DNA from: Pseudomonadota bacterium
Lineage (GTDB): Bacteria; Desulfobacterota; Syntrophia; Syntrophales; UBA8958
Length of the DNA: 50,675 bases
Reading direction: 5' to 3'
Assembly: GCA_030057915.1 (NCBI GenBank)
Contig: JASGUC010000023.1
Coordinates: forward strand, 1 to 50,675
Position 1 is the stretch's first letter. Every line of letters starts with the position of its first letter. A program made the position numbers and the translations under genes. The notes beneath the pieces were generated by a model. The model saw only the letters and a program-made list of their open reading frames with translations. It ran no database searches and was not told the origin of the DNA. This document shows positions 8,477-15,417 of the stretch, piece after piece.

Positions 8477-9577
8477 CACAAGAACATTTACCATGTCCAG
8501 ATATTCTTTATACCGCTCCTGACTTGTATCAATTTCAACAGAAGAAATTGATGAAGTTATTGCGGCGGATCTGCCAGATTTTACCGCAGAAACAGCAGAA
8601 GCTGGTGAATCCAAAAATTCTATAAGCCTTCTGCCGTTCAAAAGTTCAATGCCCAAATGGTAATATTCAAGCCTTGCGGAAACATCAATGCCGCAATCCT
8701 TCTTCATATAACATAACGCAGCTTGCTTTATGTCATCGCGTATCCTATCAACCGAATAACGCCTTTCCATATGATGATTGTATTCCTCGGCTATCAGGTA
8801 AATCGAGGAAAGAAACGGCAAGGTTATTTTGTTGTTGATTTCTTTAAAATTATAGTTCTCATTATATGGACTGTATTTGATGCTTCCATGGAAGTCATGC
8901 TGTATCCACTCGTCCACTAAGTTTGTAGTGAATTCTTCGAGAGATACTTCTTTGAACGGCTCAATGTCCGATTGATCAAGAGCTGTTTTCAGGGATTCCA
9001 GGTTTTGCAGTGTGAAATTTTTCCCGGAATTGATGTAAAAATCATCCAGAATTCGGAAAAATCGTTTGGTGTGGGGGTCGTCCAGGTATTTGCGCCATTT
9101 TAAATTTTGTATCCATTGCGTAAGGCTGGCCACGGCTTCAACATGTTCAATTTTATGTTCAAGCTGAGTAAATCTCTGCAATACATTACCAGCAAGTTTT
9201 CTGATGGTTTCATAGATTTGCTGGTTTTCAATGCTGAGAGTATTGAGCTGGTTTTTAACGGTAATTATTGCGGCCGCCTGCAACATTTCCCGCTTGTTGA
9301 TAATCTGAATGAATGCGTGAGAAGCTTTTTGTACTTCGATGATCTGGTCAATGGTTGCTTTTTGCAGTTCATTATTTTTCTGAAAAATATTCCACATCTT
9401 TACAAGGGCAGGATTGTTTTGAGCCAATGCAAGGGCGTCTGAATTCTGTGGAATAGAAAACACACGAGAAGCGGCAATAGCCGTAGTCTCAAGGTTGAAT
9501 TGATTATCCTCGTTGGCATCAAGATAGTCGTTGATAACGCCATCGAACCTTCCATCCGTCGTATCGAAATTTTCCAT
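8450..9577 (-). CDS. Unknown coiled-coil protein, last gene of the five-gene cassette; C-terminus altered
   Basis: I do not recognise the family. From the ATG at 9577 the product is 375 residues; AGGA lies 8 nt upstream, and other in-frame starts are 9592 and a TTG at 9598. It is soluble and helical, with long predicted coiled coils across about 60-170 (NELQKATIDQIIEVQKA, LSIENQQIYETIRKLAGNVL). A mixed region around 190-330 contains NLVDEWIQHDF and HHMERRYSVDRIRDDI. The last residues (VCIPAQAAT) are read from IS21-like terminal repeats, so the natural C-terminus is probably lost. The start lies just past the stop of the 205-residue gene, indicating coupling. Confidence 0.75.
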   Translation of the reverse strand: MENFDTTDGRFDGVINDYLDANEDNQFNLETTAIAASRVFSIPQNSDALALAQNNPALVKMWNIFQKNNELQKATIDQIIEVQKASHAFIQIINKREMLQAAAIITVKNQLNTLSIENQQIYETIRKLAGNVLQRFTQLEHKIEHVEAVASLTQWIQNLKWRKYLDDPHTKRFFRILDDFYINSGKNFTLQNLESLKTALDQSDIEPFKEVSLEEFTTNLVDEWIQHDFHGSIKYSPYNENYNFKEINNKITLPFLSSIYLIAEEYNHHMERRYSVDRIRDDIKQAALCYMKKDCGIDVSARLEYYHLGIELLNGRRLIEFLDSPASAVSAVKSGRSAAITSSISSVEIDTSQERYKEYLDMVNVLVCIPAQAAT

Positions 9578-9594
9578 ATCATCTATCCTCATAA

Positions 9595-10212
9595 TCAAAT
9601 AAGGTCAATAATATCGTCTGCTGCTTTTTTAGCCATTGCCGTTTCAAACGATGTGCTCTTAAATTCCTCATCAAGCCTTCTTAATTCTTCGGCAAATCTG
9701 ACAAATTCCTTTTCTGCCTCAAAAAGCTCATTCTTTATCTCTCTTCTGAGTTCTTCCGTGATCTTCAGAGCGCTCACATATTCTTTCACCATCGCTTCTT
9801 GCTTCTGGTTAATCTGTCCCAACACAGCCACGAGATACGCCATTTGCATGGCAGCAGCTTTCTTTTCTTCGTCGGTACGAATAATTTCAGTCAGACCCTG
9901 AGTTGTAATGTTTGCATTAGGATTATATTGAGAACCGGTGATTTGTTCAAAAAGATCCTTTTTGACATCTAAGGGTATTTGATCATTTAAGGAAAGAAAA
10001 TTAGATGTTGCAGTATCAACGGCTTCTTTTGCCTTTTTGTTGGTTATTCTTGCCCACAAAGAGCTGATTTTGCCTTTGCAGAAATTGAAAAAGTCAGGGA
10101 TATTTTCCCGGATAAATTTCAAAACTTCACTTTTTGACCAATCACGAAGGTATTGCGGAATCATATCCCAAATTCGTCTTGCCCCATCAACAATAATGCT
10201 TAGATCAATCAT
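9595..10212 (-). CDS. Unknown coiled-coil protein, cassette gene 4
   Basis: The protein has 205 residues and no recognised family. AAAGGAGTTTATACC precedes the ATG. The N-terminus is amphipathic and aromatic (ARRIWDMIPQYLRDW, IPDFFNFCKGKISSLWARI), which could contact membrane or a partner. The second half is a long charged helix (EELRREIKNELFEAEKEFVR, FAEELRRLDEEF) with coiled-coil periodicity. No true transmembrane segment or catalytic motif is visible. It is followed within 3-18 nt by another coiled-coil gene, so the two may form a complex; that is inferred from adjacency and shared architecture. Confidence 0.75.
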   Translation of the reverse strand: MIDLSIIVDGARRIWDMIPQYLRDWSKSEVLKFIRENIPDFFNFCKGKISSLWARITNKKAKEAVDTATSNFLSLNDQIPLDVKKDLFEQITGSQYNPNANITTQGLTEIIRTDEEKKAAAMQMAYLVAVLGQINQKQEAMVKEYVSALKITEELRREIKNELFEAEKEFVRFAEELRRLDEEFKSTSFETAMAKKAADDIIDLI

Positions 10213-10249
10213 GGTATAAACTCCTTTTGAATAATAGAATAAAATCAGC

Positions 10250-10456
10250 CTACAACTTCTCCCACAACTTCCATTTCAGACATGTTGTTGCCGCCGTCGC
10301 CTTTCTGCCTTTCTGAGCGATACAGTCTGCATGCCCTGCGTCGGCATTAACATTGAACGGTTTATTGGCACGAAAAACGATTGTTCGCTTACCCGACCAG
10401 AAAGAACATGTCGCGCACTTCTTATCGGTCACTTTATAAACACCATAACCGGACAT
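10250..10456 (-). CDS. Small cysteine-rich protein, cassette gene 3
   Basis: The product has 68 residues from the ATG at 10456, preceded by AGGGGGTGGTTTG; an upstream in-frame ATG at 10483 is less likely. Four cysteines are arranged as CxxC (KCATCSFW), then ADCIAQKG and TTCLKWKLWEKL, compatible with a small zinc ribbon or knuckle. The Cys-x2-Cys...Cys...Cys-x-Lys-Trp pattern resembles small uncharacterised proteins found beside accessory genes. Its role is unknown. It sits between the beta-rich 147-residue gene and the coiled-coil genes. Confidence 0.7.
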   Translation of the reverse strand: MSGYGVYKVTDKKCATCSFWSGKRTIVFRANKPFNVNADAGHADCIAQKGRKATAATTCLKWKLWEKL

Positions 10457-10487
10457 CAAACCACCCCCTTTTTTTAGGCACAAATAT

Positions 10488-10931
10488 TCAATTCGCCACT
10501 GCTATCTCACCGGACACTAAATTTAATTCGCCCCTCAACAGGTATATTCTTTTTTCGACGGTGCTGTACTCGATGTGATATTCGATCTCCAGGTTTGATT
10601 TGATGTAGTCGCCCTTTTTGGGAATGGTTACGACGTATTTACCTTGGGACGGACTGGTTGATTTACATTTTAGCGCTTCAAGCTCGATGAACTTCTTGCC
10701 AAAATATTCATGTTCGCCCGCAAGCGTACTTTCCATGATGTCATCTGATATCTTGATCAACAATTGGGCGGCATAAGTATTTTCCTGATCGTCAACATCC
10801 TTGCCGATCAACGCCAGATACATGTATTTTTTAGGATCAATCGGAATGAAAAATAAATGGGTATAAATCGGCTGTCTCTTTAAGAACCCTTTGCGTTTTT
10901 TCACCACGCAATATCTAATGATCCCATTCAT
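10488..10931 (-). CDS. Unknown 147-residue protein, cassette gene 2
   Basis: No family is recognised. The start ATG at 10931 has AAGGG 5-9 nt upstream. The protein is basic at the N-terminus (VVKKRKGFLKRQP) and then alternates hydrophobic and polar residues in a way that suggests mostly beta strands (YMYLALIGKDV, GKYVVTIPKKGDYIKSNLEI). There is no signal peptide, membrane segment or clear catalytic motif. It begins 14 nt after the nuclease-like gene and is probably translated from the same message. Confidence 0.7.
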   Translation of the reverse strand: MNGIIRYCVVKKRKGFLKRQPIYTHLFFIPIDPKKYMYLALIGKDVDDQENTYAAQLLIKISDDIMESTLAGEHEYFGKKFIELEALKCKSTSPSQGKYVVTIPKKGDYIKSNLEIEYHIEYSTVEKRIYLLRGELNLVSGEIAVAN

Positions 10932-10945
10932 TTATGCCCTTCTCG

Positions 10946-11470
10946 CTAACCAAAAATGAGAGTGGTGGCACCGTTTCCCGTGTCTATTCTTTCATGAACT
11001 ATCTTTCTGCAGTTTTTCAATGCTCGCTCTACATTTTTGCTTTCGGATGCAGGGAAGGTATAACCCATTTGGATTTCGATGTTTTGTGATAATGAATCCG
11101 GCAAATCAAAGTTGATGCCGATCTTGCGGACGTAATCCGCTATCTGACCGCGAATGATAATTTCGTGGCCACCGACTTCCGGTGATACAAGTCCAGCCTT
11201 TTCACGGTTGGCCACTTCCATCCGGACCTTTTTAAACTCTTCCGTGTCGCTGTTTTGGATCTGTCGCCAACTGCTTGATTTTGGGCTTTCCGCAGGCGAT
11301 TTAATCTCGCCGATGATTGCCGTGTTTCCTTTGACTGCAATGTAATCAGGTTTATTGGCGTGCTGTCGTCCCTTGCCCTTAATATCCCTGTCGCCGTCAA
11401 AGTAACGATAACCATGCGCAGTAAGAGCGTATTCTGCTTTGGAATAAAATTCGCGTTTTCCGTCGGTCAT
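10946..11470 (-). CDS. PD-(D/E)XK nuclease-like protein, cassette gene 1
   Basis: The protein has 174 residues, with GAGGT upstream of the ATG. Residues about 38-58 read KPDYIAVKGNTAIIGEIKSP, the PD...(D/E)xK signature of restriction-like nucleases: PD, a short beta strand, then E-x-K at the end of the next strand. An upstream FYSKAEYALTAHGYRYFD helix could supply the conserved N-terminal acid. By family such proteins cut DNA, though some are inactive or only bind. It heads a five-gene unit whose other members are unrecognised. The nuclease call is an inference from one motif. Confidence 0.65.
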   Translation of the reverse strand: MTDGKREFYSKAEYALTAHGYRYFDGDRDIKGKGRQHANKPDYIAVKGNTAIIGEIKSPAESPKSSSWRQIQNSDTEEFKKVRMEVANREKAGLVSPEVGGHEIIIRGQIADYVRKIGINFDLPDSLSQNIEIQMGYTFPASESKNVERALKNCRKIVHERIDTGNGATTLIFG

Positions 11471-11531
11471 AATGACCTCGAAAATTTTGAAGTGATAAAC
11501 GGGGAAGCGCCGGATTTTTGCGGTGCTTTTA

Positions 11532-11561
11532 TGATTACACTAAGCCTATTACAGATGTCAA
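11532..11561 (-). promoter_or_regulatory. Putative promoter of the five-gene cassette
   Basis: On the minus strand TTGACA (11561-11556), an 18-nt spacer and TAATCA (11537-11532) resemble a sigma-70 promoter. It lies about 62 nt upstream of the nuclease-like gene's ATG at 11470. No other gene lies between. Confidence 0.45.
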
Positions 11562-11620
11562 CTAAAATAAGGGCCATCGGGAAGTACCAGACCCGAAGTA
11601 ACCGGAGACTCGCTCCATAC

Positions 11621-11764
11621 TCATTTTGAAAGATTTATCCGCTCAAAGGGCAACTCCTGAATGATTCGCGTGGGGCTGTCATACGGATTGTATTGACTCT
11701 TTTTCTGCAAGATTCCTGTTTGGAGATCGAACACGTTGAGTAAAACTATTTTTATGGCCATCAT
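11621..11764 (-). CDS. Small protein of 47 residues, unknown function
   Basis: A 47-residue frame begins at an ATG preceded by AAAGGAGGCAAC, one of the strongest ribosome binding sites in the window. It starts MMAIKIVLLNVFDLQTGILQ and ends PFERINLSK. There is no membrane segment or known motif. It lies 13 nt downstream of the DUF1232 gene on the same strand, so it is probably the third gene of the SemiSWEET-DUF1232 unit. The evidence for coding is the ribosome binding site and position; its function is unknown. Confidence 0.5.
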   Translation of the reverse strand: MMAIKIVLLNVFDLQTGILQKKSQYNPYDSPTRIIQELPFERINLSK

Positions 11765-11777
11765 GTTGCCTCCTTTG

Positions 11778-12113
11778 TTAGGCTGTAAATAACTTCACAA
11801 CCCCCCATGCCGCCAATCCCAAAAGTGAAATCGCGATAATTCCGACAAAGATCACCATCCATTTCATCAGTCCCAATAGTCTCGCAAAAGCCATGCTGAA
11901 ATTTTCAAGCCATTTTTGCAGCAGATTCAAGGTTGCAATCGCCGTGATTATTAAGTCGTCGATATAGCCTATCACCGGGAAATCAGGAACAATATCGACC
12001 GGTGACAGATCATAGAGTATGGCCAGCGCCAGTAAAACAATTGGGCCAACCAGTGAACGTTCCGAAGTTTGATCCATGACATCAATATCCGCCACTTCAT
12101 TTACTTGTTCCAT
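11778..12113 (-). CDS. DUF1232 (YkvA-like) small membrane protein
   Basis: The product is 111 residues from the ATG at 12113, preceded by AAGGAGGGATTGAGC; an upstream in-frame ATG at 12146 lies inside the previous gene and has no such site. The DUF1232 hallmark is present as SPVDIVPDFPVIGYIDDL (about residues 38-55), between hydrophobic segments (VGPIVLLALAILYDL before, MVIFVGIIAISLLGLAAWGV after). It is a two- to three-span inner-membrane protein of unknown function. It overlaps the SemiSWEET gene by 17 nt. Confidence 0.9.
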   Translation of the reverse strand: MEQVNEVADIDVMDQTSERSLVGPIVLLALAILYDLSPVDIVPDFPVIGYIDDLIITAIATLNLLQKWLENFSMAFARLLGLMKWMVIFVGIIAISLLGLAAWGVVKLFTA

Positions 12114-12414
12114 GCTCAATCCCTCCTTGATTAGTTGTTTTTTCATGATTTTTTTTATACCTGAACCACATCGCCACCAGCAAACCCGTCAGGGTCAGCG
12201 AAAGGCTGTTTCCAAAAATGAACACGATGTTTTTAACGTACAGTGCATAGGACAGGATGAGGGACATCCCGATCATCAAAATGGCCAGGTATGTCCCGCT
12301 CAGTCCTGTAATGCATTTGGTTCTGTAGGTCTTGATAAGCTGAGGAACGGAACTGGCGCACATGATGATTGACCCATTTGTCCCCAGTAATTGAAAAAAA
12401 TTTACGGTGTCCAT
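12097..12414 (-). CDS. SemiSWEET/PQ-loop family sugar transporter
   Basis: This 105-residue membrane protein has three predicted helices and the PQ-loop signature SVPQLIKTYRTK near residue 22. SLILSYALYVKNIVFIFGNS and LTLTGLLVAMWFRYKK follow. Bacterial SemiSWEETs dimerise and carry small sugars, but some members of the fold move other solutes, so the substrate is not assignable. GAAAGGAAAACGAATT precedes the ATG. It heads a likely three-gene unit with the DUF1232 gene and a 47-residue protein. Confidence 0.9.
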   Translation of the reverse strand: MDTVNFFQLLGTNGSIIMCASSVPQLIKTYRTKCITGLSGTYLAILMIGMSLILSYALYVKNIVFIFGNSLSLTLTGLLVAMWFRYKKNHEKTTNQGGIEHGTSK

Positions 12415-12482
12415 AATTCGTTTTCCTTTCCGCCAAAAATAAAAAACCTCCCTTGAAATGAAATATCCACTTCGTGGGAGGT

Positions 12483-12822
12483 TAACCCAAGTTCATGATC
12501 GTAAAAAATATTATTAGCATTATCGAGTGCTTACGAGCGGCGAAACGGTCGTTTGGGTACTACATATTTTTGTGAGGGGGCTCAGATGATCGTTTTTATT
12601 GTCTGGCCTGGCCGATGAGAAAGATGCAGGACATCATAAATGACCACATGCCGCCTCACTATAACAGAAAAGCACCCATGTCAAGCCGTTAATAAATATT
12701 TTGGTACTACAAATGGCTTTTTGGCCTCCGAGATAGCGTAACCTATTGATATAACTAACTTCACATTTTCAAAAACTGCCGATTTTCCCCTTTTTGGGGG
12801 TAAAAATCATGAACTTGGGCTA
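12483..12822. mobile_element. 340-bp element with terminal inverted repeats (MITE-like)
   Basis: TAACCCAAGTTCATGAT at 12483-12499 is matched in inverted orientation at 12806-12822, with 16 of 17 positions pairing. The AT-rich interior has no gene but repeats TTGGTACTAC/TGGGTACTACA. This fits a miniature inverted-repeat element or a deleted IS. The interval 12415-13271 has no convincing gene; it holds this element, the repeat at 12845, one arm of a 45-bp inverted repeat and a TIR element. Confidence 0.55.
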
Positions 12823-12844
12823 GGGAGTTTATCAAAATCCACGG

Positions 12845-12902
12845 TTTTTGGGTATATGAAAAGACCCAAAAGATACCCAAAAAAATTCGATATACCCAAA
12901 AA
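12845..12902. repeat. Inverted repeat built from a TACCCAAAAA motif
   Basis: TTTTTGGGTATAT (12845-12857) pairs perfectly with ATATACCCAAAAA (12890-12902). Two further partial copies (GACCCAAAA, GATACCCAAAAA) lie in the 32-nt loop. It could form a hairpin or act as a cluster of binding sites. Confidence 0.6.
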
Positions 12903-12997
12903 GGAGGAAACGCCCATGCTTCAAGGAGTTATCCCGCCGGCACCAGATGAAAGCGAGGGCTTGCATGATCGATGCGTATCGGTAGGCCCTTTTTATT

Positions 12998-13042
12998 GTC
13001 ATCTCGACCGAAGGGAGAAATCTTTAACAATCTGCCATCATT
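12998..13042 (+). repeat. 45-bp inverted repeat, left arm (right arm 15211-15255)
   Basis: This stretch is the exact reverse complement, 45 of 45, of 15211-15255. The two arms enclose the L,D-transpeptidase gene, and the right arm lies just upstream of its ATG. The sequence contains CTCGACCGAAGGGAGAAAT, a motif also found inside TIR elements near 37400 and 46740. Confidence 0.9.
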
Positions 13043-13053
13043 AGGATTTCCCC

Positions 13054-13201
13054 GAGAGCTTCGAAACTCCGCCGCCCATGCCCGGACGGACTTGACCCGG
13101 CATCCGCAGGGCGCTTGAAAACACGGGATTCCCGCTTTCGCGGGAATGACAATATTGACAAGGACCATAGGGAGGACGCAACGGGGTTTTGCAAAGGTCT
13201 C
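13054..13201. repeat. TIR element A (148 bp)
   Basis: It is bounded by GAGAGCTTCGAAACT (13054-13068) and TTTTGCAAAGGTCTC (13187-13201), diverged inverted copies of the family end GAGA(C/G)CTTTGAA(A/T)AA. Inside is a CCCGC...GCGGG REP-like hairpin. It belongs to the same family as the elements at 29136, 34668, 37280, 46616 and 50023. Confidence 0.65.
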
Positions 13202-13271
13202 GGAGAGTCAATTTCCGATGCTTTGGCAATGGCCTCGAAGGTCTCCGCATGGGTGGCGGGGCGGCGGCCTG

Positions 13272-15191
13272 TTATAGCGGGTTCGCGGTCCTCAAGAGGC
13301 GCACGGCGGTCCCGGAAGACTGCTCCAGTACCTTTTCCAGGCTCTTGTCATAATCGTAGATGTCGTCCCGGAAGTGGATGTGTCCCCGGGTGTCGAACCA
13401 CGCTGTCAGGTAGATGACATACACGGGAAGGGGTTTGGATAGATTGACCTGCTGCCGCTTTCCTTTCCGGATCTCCCCCACGAGCCGTTCCTGCGACCAG
13501 GCCGGGTCGTCTTTGAGGACCCATGCGCCCAACTCGAAGGGTTTCTCCACCCGGATGCAGCCGTGGGAGTACATCCGCCGCGGCCGCTGGAACAGGCTTT
13601 TCTGCGTGGTGTCGTGGAGATATACATCGAATTGGTTGGGGAACATGAACTTGATCCGTCCCAGCGGATTGACCCCTGAATCCTGGATCATCCGGTAGGG
13701 AAACCTCTTGGGGTTAACCTTCCTCCAATCGATCGTCTTGGGATCGATCTCCTTGGCGGTGGGGCTCCAGTTGCTGTAGAGACGGATGCGTTTCTTTCCC
13801 AGAAACTCGGGATCCTTCTGGGCCTTGGGAATCATTTCCTCGGCGACGATGGAATTGGGAACGTTCCAGGTCGGGTTGAGTTCCAGATAGCTCATGTTGT
13901 CCATGAACACCGGGGTGGGCTGGGAGGCCTTTCCCACCACGGTCTTCATGGACATCACCGTGACCTGATTTTCCACCGCGAAGAGGCGGAAATCGGGGAT
14001 GTTGACCATGATGTACCGCGGGCCCAGTTCGTCGGGAAGCCAACGCCATCTCTCCATGTTCCACTCGATCTGGCGGATTCGTTTTTCCACGGCGAAATTC
14101 AGCGCCTTGCGGGTGTCCTCATCGACAACGCCACTCTCCCGGAGGCCGTGACGGCGCTGAAACCTCTGGAGGGCCGCCTCCAACTCCCGGTCGAAACGGT
14201 TGCTCTTCCCCGAGGCCGCGGGGTCGAGATCGCCGTCCACCAACAGCCGCCGCCTGAGAAGGTTGACCGCCTCCCCGGCGCTCCCGCGGCGCAGCTTCAG
14301 CTTTTCCGGAATGGGCCTCCAGCCGCCCTGGGCGGCGATCAGCCGGTACTTGGCCAGTTCCGTCCGCAATTGCCCATAGGCTGGATAGCGAGGGGGGAGG
14401 CGCCGCAAGGCCCCCTCTACATCGCCGCTTTTGAGGGCCTCCGTGAGGACCTCGACCAGATCGGTGGTCCGCCGGTAGGGAACCCACTGATAGAACCACT
14501 TTGCCGGATCGAGTCGGCCCTCGGAGACGTGGCGCCCGTACCGCAGGAAGGCGTCGGTAAGCAGGATGTCCCATTCGGCCCAGGTCTCCGGCCGGACGGC
14601 CTCCCCGGCCCGGGTCGCCTCCTCCAACCGGTCGGTCAGCGTCTCGATCTGGGTGACCTGGTAGTCCTCGGGGTTGAGTCCTTCCTGCTCGGCCTCTTTC
14701 AGGAGTTGCGTCAATTTGCGGACCTGGGTGGAGATGATCCCCTCCCGTGCCCAGGCGGGGCGGCAATCGCCCTCGCGATAGAATCTCTCCCGAAGCGTGG
14801 GCCCAATGGGCTTGCCATCCCGGTTCCGATCGGTGGCGGCCAGACGATCCGCGATGGCCTTTTGCAGCTCCGTGTAATCCGCCCCGTGTTCCCAGGCGGG
14901 AGTCTTCGCGGCGGGCGGCGGCGGGATGGGCTCGAGCCTCGCCCTCCCCGGGGGGGGCTGGCGGCCGTCCTTGAGGGTGGGCCGCGCCAGGACGCCTCCG
15001 GCGTTTTTGCCGCCGCTTTGGACGGGGGCCTCCATCGCGCCCGCCGCCGATGAGCCGAGGGCCGCCGCCAGGAGGGCGGCGCTCAGGAGGGCGGGAAGCA
15101 AGAAGCGGACGGCCAAGCGCCCTGGCCGCCGTCCGTGAAGGCCCGCGTGGCGTCTCGCCGCGATTTGTCCCCGCTTGTGTTCGGTTTCCAT
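13272..15191 (-). CDS. L,D-transpeptidase, YcbB/LdtD-like, with peptidoglycan-binding domain
   Basis: This is a cell-envelope enzyme forming 3-3 cross-links in peptidoglycan, 639 residues. The ATG at 15191 (preceded by AAGGGAT) is chosen over one at 15434 because it places a hydrophobic signal/anchor segment at about 28-50 (FLLPALLSAALLAAALGSSA). Next come a proline-rich stretch, a helical scaffold domain (about 75-320), a peptidoglycan-binding helical domain (about 325-400, LRRGSAGEAVNLLRR) and a YkuD catalytic domain. The catalytic site is MYSHGCIRVEKP with the cysteine at about residue 545. The gene lies between perfect 45-bp inverted repeats. Confidence 0.93.
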   Translation of the reverse strand: METEHKRGQIAARRHAGLHGRRPGRLAVRFLLPALLSAALLAAALGSSAAGAMEAPVQSGGKNAGGVLARPTLKDGRQPPPGRARLEPIPPPPAAKTPAWEHGADYTELQKAIADRLAATDRNRDGKPIGPTLRERFYREGDCRPAWAREGIISTQVRKLTQLLKEAEQEGLNPEDYQVTQIETLTDRLEEATRAGEAVRPETWAEWDILLTDAFLRYGRHVSEGRLDPAKWFYQWVPYRRTTDLVEVLTEALKSGDVEGALRRLPPRYPAYGQLRTELAKYRLIAAQGGWRPIPEKLKLRRGSAGEAVNLLRRRLLVDGDLDPAASGKSNRFDRELEAALQRFQRRHGLRESGVVDEDTRKALNFAVEKRIRQIEWNMERWRWLPDELGPRYIMVNIPDFRLFAVENQVTVMSMKTVVGKASQPTPVFMDNMSYLELNPTWNVPNSIVAEEMIPKAQKDPEFLGKKRIRLYSNWSPTAKEIDPKTIDWRKVNPKRFPYRMIQDSGVNPLGRIKFMFPNQFDVYLHDTTQKSLFQRPRRMYSHGCIRVEKPFELGAWVLKDDPAWSQERLVGEIRKGKRQQVNLSKPLPVYVIYLTAWFDTRGHIHFRDDIYDYDKSLEKVLEQSSGTAVRLLRTANPL

Positions 15192-15210
15192 ATCCCTTCC
15201 ATCTTCCGTC

Positions 15211-15255
15211 AATGATGGCAGATTGTTAAAGATTTCTCCCTTCGGTCGAGATGAC
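15211..15255 (-). repeat. 45-bp inverted repeat, right arm
   Basis: This is the exact reverse complement of 12998-13042. It ends 20 nt upstream of the L,D-transpeptidase ATG, so it lies in that gene's leader. Confidence 0.9.
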
Positions 15256-15417
15256 AAGAAAGTTGAGAGAAAGGCCTCCCGGGGCCGTGAAAAGAAATCG
15301 TGGCGTCGTCGCCGCATCGCCCCGGGTCCAGGGCAAGGCGCCGGGACGAGCAAGCCCGGCTCGGCGCCGGCGGGGGTTCTCCTGCCCCAAGACAGGAAAA
15401 AAGTCAATGAAAGAGTT

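Noticed and set aside
12856-13044. A 62-residue plus-strand frame with an AAGGAGG-type site
   Set aside because: Its second half is one arm of the 45-bp inverted repeat and its start lies in the TACCCAAAAA repeat; no coding signature.
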